This document shows, one piece after another, positions 37,704-45,103 of a DNA stretch of 45,103 bases. Below the pieces are notes generated by a model. That model saw nothing but the letters and a program-made list of their open reading frames with translations. It had not been told where the DNA came from and did not search any database. The stretch comes from Saprospiraceae bacterium. GTDB taxonomy: Bacteria; Bacteroidota; Bacteroidia; Chitinophagales; Saprospiraceae. The translations under genes and the position numbers were made by a program. Where the stretch lies: the NCBI GenBank assembly GCA_020628085.1, contig JAHDFQ010000016.1, positions 1 through 45,103 of the forward strand. The letters run 5' to 3'. Numbering within the stretch: the first letter of the stretch is position 1; every line of letters begins with the position of its first letter.

Positions 37704-40700
37704 TTACTCTATGATGATCTTTTTGGTATAAGTCTGCTCTCCTGTTGAAATTTGAATTAAGTATGCGCCTTTTAAAAACTTGGATAAATCAATTTCATAT
37801 TGTTGTCCAACTTTTTGTAATTGATCGGATGACAATTGATGAATCATATTAGAACCATCTAAAGCCGTTAACTTCATCTTCAAATCAGATAATCCATCTT
37901 CATCGAGTTTTAAAATTCCTTTTTTTGCTGATTTTACAATAGAAAATTGATCGCCCGCTTGTAGTGCATCAACAGAAGATGTGAATGGTGTACAAGGATT
38001 AATTTCTGCTAGAAAATCTGCTCCTAATTCTACTTCAAAGTCTGCATTTAATTCGATACAACTAGCAGAAAACGTTGTTACATTCCCATTTTGTAACTGT
38101 CCAGAAGAAGATAATACATTTCCAACTTGGTAACTATTGACACTTAAAACTCCTGAATAGTCTGCGTTTAAGACACAATCTCCTGCATCAATAATTAAAG
38201 TAGGGTTAGCTAAAGGACTAATAAACACTAATCGTTCACTAGTATTCATTCGAGCAATATTAGGAATACGTCGAACAAGATCATTGATTTGAATATCATC
38301 AATATACCAACCATCCGCACCTGTTGCTGGATCAAGGTGCATCCAAAAACGAATAGATATGACTTGACCATCAAACGCGGATAAATCTAATACTGAATTG
38401 ATATAGGTTGCCGTTGCTCCACCACCACTCAAACCACTAAATGCTTCGGTGCTGGGGTCGTTATCTACAAATCCGTTGTAGCCATTTTGAATAAAATCAG
38501 CAGTCGTAAAGTTTGTCCAAGTATTACCATCAAAGGAGTATTGAATACGCCCGCCATCCCAATTCGTTTCGGTATCAAAATAATGATTAAATGATAAAAC
38601 GGAGGTTGATGTTGGTGCAATTGCATCCGTCAACATCAAATACATTTCATTATTTTCTCCATTCGTACCCACATCGTTTGCGTACCAAGCCGTTGTTCCA
38701 CTATTAGGGTTTGAAGTATCCAAGACCCAATCTCCATAAGTATCGTTTGTAGAGGTAATCGTCCATAACGTATTACCTGATTCAACATCATCAAGTATAG
38801 AATATTGAGCTGATGATACACTTGGATCAACTAATACTTTAAATGTTCTTTCTTCGTTTTGAAATGGAGACAATGTAAAACTAGGCCAATTAATAACTCC
38901 ATTATTTACAGTTCCTCCGTTACTAATTGAACCAGATACAACAGACGTATTTGCAGGAATTGGGTCAGAAAAAACAACATCATTTAGTGTTATATTTGAA
39001 GTATTCTCAACCGAAATGGTATAACTAATCTCTTCATTTTGAGAAGCGTTTACTTTATCAGCAGTTTTCACAAATTGGATACAAGAAGGTGGAGTCGTAT
39101 AACTTTCCACACTATCATTCAAATTATTGGCACTACCCTGACTTGCTCCAAAACCTAATCCACGTTTTGCGAATGCTTTCCAAATTGAACAAGTATTTGC
39201 ACCACCATAAATCGCTTGATCTGCTGCTAAAATGGCATCTCTACCGTCTACAAACCCAGGGCTACACGACATTAGTTTTAATCCTTCTATAACCAAATTC
39301 ATAGCAATATTATTTCCACCTGTTCCGTAGTATAAATCAGGATCATAACCATGTTGAGCTATTAATTCCCAGGTCATTTCCCACAACATGGCACACCAAA
39401 CAGACCCAACTCCATGAGGCACTGAAACACTATTAATATCTTCATAAGAATGCGGATTAACACCCAGATCCGTCGAATATCGAAAAGGACGAATCCCCCC
39501 ACCGTTGACCCCTTGTCCTATTGCATATGTTCCGATTCCTCGTCCATCAGTACCTACATCACCAGGTTCTATTGTCAACATCAAACCAAACCAATCACTC
39601 CATCCTTCACCCATTTGCTCGCTTGTATTTAAACAACCGCTGTTTCCTGCACCTCCCGCCAAACGAGTTGAAATTCCATGACCATATTCGTGCGCTATAA
39701 TTCCGTTATCAAAATCACCATCACGACCTGAACAGGATGTGACCATATTCGTCGATTCAATCGTTATATTTACAGTGGGTATTTGCGCTCGAATCACATC
39801 ACAGTTATTTCGACTTATCATGACACTAGGGATAGAAACGCCTGATCCGACCGCCCCAGCTCCCATTGAAAATGGAGCATCTCCCGTATTTTGACAAATA
39901 ATAACTGCAATAGCACCTGCGTTCTCTGCATTCAATGCTTTTGTTCCAAATTCACAATTTCCACGATCAATTAATGCAATTTTTCCGCTTACATCAGCAC
40001 CATTGACAAGAGCATTACAGGCTTCTGTAGGCGCAGCAGAACCATCATCTACAATGATGACTTCCTCGGTTACACTAAACGTTTGAGCACCAAATTGACC
40101 TATAACGGATTCGTAAGCACCTGCAATAGAGGCAGGTGAGTTCACATCAAAAGTATTGGTTGAAATACCAGCTCCCCACAAAAACATTTGCATTCTTGGG
40201 TTTGCTCCATCGGCTGGCGTTCCAAAGTTGGCATTGTTAGTACCGCTACCATCTTGTGCATCAGCATTTACTCGATCTCCTGCTACTCCACCATTATTAT
40301 AATTATTTTCTTGAAAATTACCACTGGCTTCATCAAATCCATATTGATACCATATATCGTGCATGTAATTATTCCAAACAAACAGGTTGGTAATAGCAGC
40401 ATCTTTAAAAGGACTATCACAAGGAGAGGCACTAAAATCTGCTGTAAAATCAAACTCTAAATTTGCGCCCCCATCGGGAGCATAACCAGAGCCATTGTCA
40501 CCAAAATGATCTTCTTGTGCATTGACATTATTACCTCGTGTTGTGGTATCATCCGCTCCTGCAACCCCATCTGTATCGTGCCAACCAAAGGGTGAAGCTA
40601 TTGGATCAGCAGGGTCAACAATGATAGAAGTTGCCCCATGATTTGGACTTTCTAAAGGTATATCATAGCAGCGGTATGAGTTGGGGACAAAATTATTTTC

Positions 40701-41417
40701 AAATGTAGTCAGTGATTTATTATTTACGTGACAATCGTGAGAATGATCGTGCGTTTTAAGTTGGTGATGATGTTCAAAATTACATTGAATCATCATATTG
40801 AATTGATGAAGAATTTCACCTGTGTTGGCATCGGCTCTTAAATCCCACCAGTTCTGTCCATTTTTTTCCAAAATAATCATATTCCAACACAATCGAACTT
40901 CATTTTTTGATATAGGTTGGTAAGTCAGTTGCACCTTTATATCTTCTTGAGCCACATCGGAAGGAGCAATTAATATTTCGTTTGTTTTTCCTCCTCTATT
41001 CTCTAAAATTTCAAATTTATTAGCGGATTCGATACCCAACTGTTGAGCTACCTTTTCTAAAGCGACTAAAGCCGTTATTCGGGGTTGGTCGCTATTGACT
41101 TTTGAAGCTACATTTGAAATGAATTGATTATCCAGTTTGATTAACGATCCATCAGCATCTACATGGATACCCATAACCGCATTGAAAATGGGAATACCAT
41201 TGTGTTGCTGTTGAATGTAGGTATGTGTGATTCCACTGCTTTTAGATACGTGTGTATTGGTGACTTTAAAGTCTGAAATATCTTTATTCGTTAAAGTAGA
41301 AGCACTGGTTGTGGCTACGATATATCGGTTGGTCAATGCAGATATATTTTGTGCCTGAATTTGATTTAAAAATGAGATAAAAAATAATAAAGTTAGTGTG
41401 CGTGTAAAATTTTTCAT
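37704..41417 (-). CDS. Secreted M36 (fungalysin-type) metalloprotease, T9SS type A
   Basis: The 1237-residue protein has a signal peptide (1-23), an FTP/PepSY-like propeptide (about 25-210), a His/Asp-rich junction (HHHQLKTHDHSHDCH) and an M36 catalytic domain (about 250-780). A PA domain is inserted at about 440-555. The zinc site is HEYGH (H576, E577, H580) with GEGWSD (E604) as the third ligand. Then follow a DUF11 domain (about 788-868), a MAM-like jelly roll (about 872-1045; ILDDVESG to GWYIDDIQIND), a small coathanger-like domain (about 1088-1142) and a type-A sorting domain ending YTKKIIIE. It is an extracellular zinc endopeptidase, cell-attached by inference. It is the last gene of a likely three-gene operon. 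Confidence 0.94.
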   Translation of the reverse strand: MKNFTRTLTLLFFISFLNQIQAQNISALTNRYIVATTSASTLTNKDISDFKVTNTHVSKSSGITHTYIQQQHNGIPIFNAVMGIHVDADGSLIKLDNQFISNVASKVNSDQPRITALVALEKVAQQLGIESANKFEILENRGGKTNEILIAPSDVAQEDIKVQLTYQPISKNEVRLCWNMIILEKNGQNWWDLRADANTGEILHQFNMMIQCNFEHHHQLKTHDHSHDCHVNNKSLTTFENNFVPNSYRCYDIPLESPNHGATSIIVDPADPIASPFGWHDTDGVAGADDTTTRGNNVNAQEDHFGDNGSGYAPDGGANLEFDFTADFSASPCDSPFKDAAITNLFVWNNYMHDIWYQYGFDEASGNFQENNYNNGGVAGDRVNADAQDGSGTNNANFGTPADGANPRMQMFLWGAGISTNTFDVNSPASIAGAYESVIGQFGAQTFSVTEEVIIVDDGSAAPTEACNALVNGADVSGKIALIDRGNCEFGTKALNAENAGAIAVIICQNTGDAPFSMGAGAVGSGVSIPSVMISRNNCDVIRAQIPTVNITIESTNMVTSCSGRDGDFDNGIIAHEYGHGISTRLAGGAGNSGCLNTSEQMGEGWSDWFGLMLTIEPGDVGTDGRGIGTYAIGQGVNGGGIRPFRYSTDLGVNPHSYEDINSVSVPHGVGSVWCAMLWEMTWELIAQHGYDPDLYYGTGGNNIAMNLVIEGLKLMSCSPGFVDGRDAILAADQAIYGGANTCSIWKAFAKRGLGFGASQGSANNLNDSVESYTTPPSCIQFVKTADKVNASQNEEISYTISVENTSNITLNDVVFSDPIPANTSVVSGSISNGGTVNNGVINWPSFTLSPFQNEERTFKVLVDPSVSSAQYSILDDVESGNTLWTITSTNDTYGDWVLDTSNPNSGTTAWYANDVGTNGENNEMYLMLTDAIAPTSTSVLSFNHYFDTETNWDGGRIQYSFDGNTWTNFTTADFIQNGYNGFVDNDPSTEAFSGLSGGGATATYINSVLDLSAFDGQVISIRFWMHLDPATGADGWYIDDIQINDLVRRIPNIARMNTSERLVFISPLANPTLIIDAGDCVLNADYSGVLSVNSYQVGNVLSSSGQLQNGNVTTFSASCIELNADFEVELGADFLAEINPCTPFTSSVDALQAGDQFSIVKSAKKGILKLDEDGLSDLKMKLTALDGSNMIHQLSSDQLQKVGQQYEIDLSKFLKGAYLIQISTGEQTYTKKIIIE

Positions 41418-41473
41418 GTTTGGGTTTTATAAATGATAAGTAGTGTGTCTCTAGTATGTTTCTATCTATTATA

Positions 41474-43258
41474 CTAATTCGAAATTGTTTTAGTCATTGA
41501 ATTCATTTGATCGGATAATCTAAACTTTAAAGAATCTATATTATCAACATCAAATCTATTCATGTTTAGCTTGAAGATATTCAATCCATTACTTAGATTA
41601 TACTGATGCAGCACTTGATTTGAAGTATTAGTTACTTGTAAAGCAGTTTCGGAAACGTTATATTCTGTTGGTAAATTGATTTCAATAGTTAATATACCTG
41701 ATCCTTTCAGATATGACAATTCAAAAAAGGAATTATCTGTTGTAGACGTTATTAATTCACCTTTTGGTGAGTAACGGTAGGCTACTGTTGGGGCAATAAT
41801 AGGCGTAGTACAGGAACTAATATCTGCTAAGAATTCAGCATTTAGTTCTACTTCAAAAGTTGGTAGTAAACATATTTCATTTCCATAATAGTTAACATTG
41901 GTGTTGGACGGAACAGTAGCAATTGAATAAATAGTACCATAAGAATGATGAGTAGTATCAGACTCTGTACCAATAAGATTTAATGTAGGATAACAAAAAC
42001 ATGGATCACATTCAGTTCCTCCACAATCCACATCTTCTTCATCACCATTTTTTATTCCATCATTACAAGTAGCGCATGGTTTACAAAACCCACCACAATC
42101 AACCCCACGTTCAAAAATATCAGTTGTTCCGTTATAACAATCAGTTGTCAACGGTATACTCGTTGAAAGGACGTATAAACCAGTGCTTCGATCAGAAGCT
42201 AATAGATTGTTAGAGGGCAAAAAAGGATATGATCCCCAGCAACCTAAATAACCACTGTAAGAGTCATTATTATTGGGATAAGTGTCATAAAATGCTACTC
42301 GATTTGTATCTAGTGGATTAGAAATGTCAAAAATGGTTAATCCGTCTTGGTAAGAAGCGATAATAGCGTAATCATCTACAATATAAGGATTGTGATAAGT
42401 TACACTATCAGCAGTTGGTTCAATGGCATCTCTAAACGTGTTTATGATAACTAAATCATCATTAGCAACATTTGTCAAATCTATCACACCTAAAGGAAGA
42501 CCCTGTGGTACTTCTTCTGCGTATAATATTTTTGTTCCATCTTCATAAATCCAAGCACTATGATTGTATCCTCCAGTAACTAATGAGGCAATCGTAACGG
42601 GACTATTGGGATTGGTAAAATCAATTACAAACATACCATCGTTTCCAGAGGAACAATAACCTATGTTATTTTGCACAAAAATGTCGTGAATATATCCACC
42701 GTCTAAAGCTACGCTACTCAATAAAGTTGGATTAGCGGGATCTGCTTCCAAATCAAAAATATGAACTCCGTTATTTTGGGTATTTGTTCCCACGGCATAT
42801 AATCGACCATTTGGAGGATCAACGTAAATGTTATGACAAGAACCAAAAACAGTGTTAATTTGATTAATTTTAGTCACATTGCCGTTATGAATATCACTCA
42901 AATCAAATATCTGTAAGCCTTCGTTGCAAGAATCGCAAACGCCGTAAGCAAAGCGTTTGAAGGTTTTAAAATCTCTCCAAGTATTGTTTTCTCCAACAAT
43001 ATTTACTGTTCCATTGCTAAAACTCCCAGTAAAAGTAGCTACAAAAATAGGGTTGGTAGGATTGGTTATATCAATGAAATAAGTGTCTGTACGAGTACCC
43101 ACAATAGCATATTCATTATCATAATCATCTACATATCCCCAAACATCATTATAACCAATGGTACTTCCATCCCAATTAGATAAAAGTGTCATATTATTTT
43201 GAGTATATGCGGTAAAAGCTAAGAGCAAAAAAATGAATGATGTAGATAGATATTTCAT
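41474..43258 (-). CDS. LVIVD-repeat (choice-of-anchor B) secreted protein
   Basis: From the ATG at 43258 the protein has 594 residues and a signal peptide (MKYLSTSFIFLLLAFTAYTQ). The body is a propeller of LVIVD-type repeats such as YFIDITNPTNPIFVATF, MFVIDFTNPNSPVTIASL and LTIFDISNPLDTNRVAFY, with the histidines of IYEDG- and HNPYIVDDY-type blades (family: choice-of-anchor B). A Cys-rich tandem follows: ERGVDCGGFCKPC, then NGDEEDVDCGGTECDPC. Next comes a coathanger-like domain (CLLPTFEVELNAEFLADISSC) and a divergent type-A sorting domain. No enzymatic motif is visible; it is a likely surface protein. It lies about 50 bases from both neighbours in the same direction. Confidence 0.85.
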   Translation of the reverse strand: MKYLSTSFIFLLLAFTAYTQNNMTLLSNWDGSTIGYNDVWGYVDDYDNEYAIVGTRTDTYFIDITNPTNPIFVATFTGSFSNGTVNIVGENNTWRDFKTFKRFAYGVCDSCNEGLQIFDLSDIHNGNVTKINQINTVFGSCHNIYVDPPNGRLYAVGTNTQNNGVHIFDLEADPANPTLLSSVALDGGYIHDIFVQNNIGYCSSGNDGMFVIDFTNPNSPVTIASLVTGGYNHSAWIYEDGTKILYAEEVPQGLPLGVIDLTNVANDDLVIINTFRDAIEPTADSVTYHNPYIVDDYAIIASYQDGLTIFDISNPLDTNRVAFYDTYPNNNDSYSGYLGCWGSYPFLPSNNLLASDRSTGLYVLSTSIPLTTDCYNGTTDIFERGVDCGGFCKPCATCNDGIKNGDEEDVDCGGTECDPCFCYPTLNLIGTESDTTHHSYGTIYSIATVPSNTNVNYYGNEICLLPTFEVELNAEFLADISSCTTPIIAPTVAYRYSPKGELITSTTDNSFFELSYLKGSGILTIEINLPTEYNVSETALQVTNTSNQVLHQYNLSNGLNIFKLNMNRFDVDNIDSLKFRLSDQMNSMTKTISN

Positions 43259-43308
43259 TTTTAAAAATTTTGGGTAAAACGGTTTGGGTAAATATATAGC
43301 CAAAGTGA

Positions 43309-45051
43309 TTATTCGATTTCAAATACTTTTTGAATGGTTTGTTGTTGGTTTATTTTCAAGGACAACGTATACTTTCCAGTAGGAATATGACTAGTCATAA
43401 ATGTCCAAGAATGTGTTCCAACTGGTCGATGCTCTTTTTCAATTAACCGAGCAATTGTTTTATTATTTACATCTTTAATGGACAATTGAACCAGAGCTAT
43501 TTCAGGAACATAAAAATGGATAAAGCCCGCTTCTTTGGTCAGATTAAGTTTGATTTGATCAATTTGATTTTCGGACGGAGACTCTAATTTAAAATTATTT
43601 TGAACGTCTTTGTGCATTTTATACTCACTATTTTCTACTGAACTTTTTGAATTTGTCGGCTTATTGCTAGTTAGTGCCGTACATGGAACTATTTCTACCA
43701 AAAAAGCAGCATTATTTTCTACTTCAAAGTCACTTGACAAGTCTATTTCATTAGATTGAAATGTGACATCCGAACCACTTGTGACTGTTCCACTAGACGA
43801 AATTGTACTGCCTGATTGATACACCCCTGTAGCGACAACATTATTCAATATTAAATCTGCGGGACAAGCGCAATCAATAACTTGAGTGGTCTCTTCGACT
43901 AGATAAATCGTTCCTCCTAAACTAGCGGCATATAATTCACCGCTCTCATCTTCACCGAATGTTGAAATATTTAAACCAGAACCAACATTTCCGTATAATG
44001 TCGAAGCCCCCGTATTATCAATAGTCCAGACATTACTGGTTGCGTAGTCTGCACAAATGTATAATCCTTCCAATAATGGATATTTGCATCCTCGGTACAC
44101 AAAACCACCAGTTATGGAAAAACCACCAGTTGAAAAATTCTGATTAGTTTCCCAAATAGGATCAGTATAACTGGCATCAAAACACGGTGCAGTACCAGCT
44201 GGGCAATCGGGATCGACACCGCTTCCGAAACAATGATTTCCTTCCATTACATCCCACCCATAATCCTCACCACCTGTACTATTGGCTGGTTGAAAATTAA
44301 TTTCTTCATAGGCATTTTGTCCAACATCGCCTATCCATAAATCGCCATTATTTCTATCGAAAGAAAATCGCCAAGGATTGCGTAAGCCTGTTGCCCATAT
44401 CTCAGGTAGATACGCTGGATTTCCAACAAATGGATTTGAATTAGGAACAGCATGGTAGGGACTTGTATTTATATTTTGATCGACATCAATTCGCAACATT
44501 TTACCCAGCAAATCAAGGTTGTTTTGGGAATAACAATCAGGATCTCCACCACTTCCACCATCCCCTGTTCCGATATACAAATATCCGTCAGCACCAAACT
44601 TGATACATCCGCCATTATGATTGCTAAAAGGTTGATTGATTTGTAATAATATTTTTTCAGAAGCAGGATCCGCTATGTTAGCATTAGTTGATGAAACCGT
44701 ATATCTAGCAATGATTGTATTTCCACTATTATTGGTATAATTGATAAAGAAAAGTCCATTGTTAGCGTAATCTGGATGAAAAGCTAAACCTAATAAGCCT
44801 CGCTCTCCACCATCTAATACTTTACCAGTAATATTCAAAAAAGGGGTTGATAAGGTCGTTCCATTTTGGTCAATAATCCGAATACGACCAGCTTGTTCAA
44901 CGATAAATAATCGGTTGGTAGCGTCATTAGCATGAGCGATGTCTACAGGACTGTTGAAGCCTGAAAAAATAGGGGTAAAAGCTATAGATTGAGCATCAAT
45001 ATTATTTGAGAAAAAAATTAAAACGAGCAGTACTGAAAATAGGCTTTTCAT
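43309..45051 (-). CDS. Secreted GSDH-type (PQQ-dependent) sugar dehydrogenase, T9SS type A
   Basis: The 580-residue protein has a signal peptide (1-21) and a six-bladed glucose/sorbosone dehydrogenase propeller (about 25-390). Family marks include GERGLLGLAFHP, the catalytic-type His in SNHNGG (H145), GYLYIGTGDGG and ATGLRNPWRFSFD, where Arg contacts PQQ in soluble glucose dehydrogenase. Other members bind no PQQ (HHIP-like), so the cofactor is an inference. A coathanger-like domain (about 404-458; YQSGSTISSSGTVTSG, DFEVENNAAFLVEI) and a type-A sorting domain (about 495-580, ending QKVFEIE) follow. It is the first gene of the likely operon with the LVIVD and M36 genes. Confidence 0.9.
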   Translation of the reverse strand: MKSLFSVLLVLIFFSNNIDAQSIAFTPIFSGFNSPVDIAHANDATNRLFIVEQAGRIRIIDQNGTTLSTPFLNITGKVLDGGERGLLGLAFHPDYANNGLFFINYTNNSGNTIIARYTVSSTNANIADPASEKILLQINQPFSNHNGGCIKFGADGYLYIGTGDGGSGGDPDCYSQNNLDLLGKMLRIDVDQNINTSPYHAVPNSNPFVGNPAYLPEIWATGLRNPWRFSFDRNNGDLWIGDVGQNAYEEINFQPANSTGGEDYGWDVMEGNHCFGSGVDPDCPAGTAPCFDASYTDPIWETNQNFSTGGFSITGGFVYRGCKYPLLEGLYICADYATSNVWTIDNTGASTLYGNVGSGLNISTFGEDESGELYAASLGGTIYLVEETTQVIDCACPADLILNNVVATGVYQSGSTISSSGTVTSGSDVTFQSNEIDLSSDFEVENNAAFLVEIVPCTALTSNKPTNSKSSVENSEYKMHKDVQNNFKLESPSENQIDQIKLNLTKEAGFIHFYVPEIALVQLSIKDVNNKTIARLIEKEHRPVGTHSWTFMTSHIPTGKYTLSLKINQQQTIQKVFEIE

Positions 45052-45103
45052 GTAATCAATTTTTAAGGGTTATGAAAATTTCGAGAGATAGGAATATGAT
45101 TAG

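Overview
The window is AT-rich DNA from a member of the Bacteroidota. The best fit is a Saprospiraceae/Lewinella-like marine or aquatic lineage. This rests on six secreted proteins with type IX secretion (T9SS) sorting domains of type A or B, SprB-like repeats, the Bacteroidota-typical families DUF6089, DUF4230 and DUF4403, -7 boxes of the TAnnTTTG kind, and almost no Shine-Dalgarno sequences. I see no tRNA, rRNA, insertion sequence, CRISPR array or prophage. It looks like ordinary chromosome with a strong secreted-protein content.

Layout. Bases 1-8300 hold a DUF6089 outer-membrane protein, an MgtE magnesium transporter, a three-helix membrane protein of unknown function, dihydropteroate synthase (folP), a DUF4230 protein and a membrane-anchored M23 peptidase. 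Two GC-rich palindromes flank an inverted repeat between the unknown membrane protein and folP. Bases 8393-11602 are a minus-strand pair whose genes abut exactly. It encodes a TPR/PD40/SPOR envelope protein (a PorE-like architecture with SPOR in place of OmpA) and a NYN-LOTUS RNA-directed protein. Bases 11773-16371 are a plus-strand pair: a predicted outer-membrane barrel and a 1073-residue ClpA/B-like AAA+ protein.

The AAA+ protein is the most unusual item in the window. Its first ATPase ring has a Walker A motif but no Walker B acids or arginine fingers. Its second ring looks intact. Its C-terminal part resembles the PCRF region of bacterial release factors but has no GGQ motif. This suggests an unfoldase that may be directed to ribosomes or a tRNA-like partner. 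It is my best candidate for an undescribed system.

Bases 16380-17627 hold an M50-like membrane metallopeptidase and two small genes. Bases 17749-31011 are three minus-strand secreted proteins: a GH9 cellulase, a type-B T9SS protein with GCDS repeats, and a 2912-residue modular adhesin-like protein with SprB repeats and two sets of tandem modules. Bases 31528-33489 are groES-groEL behind a long leader. A small two-helix membrane protein, a DUF4403 protein and an APC permease fused to two UspA domains follow.

Bases 37704-45051 are three minus-strand secreted proteins spaced about 50 bases apart, probably one operon: a GSDH-type sugar dehydrogenase, an LVIVD-repeat protein and an M36 fungalysin-type protease. 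All three carry a similar small beta-rich (3-coathanger-like) domain just before the sorting domain. With the GH9 enzyme they suggest a cell that degrades polysaccharide and protein at its surface. Several likely ATG starts lie downstream of longer TTG or GTG frames, and I used the ATG where a signal peptide or family alignment supported it.
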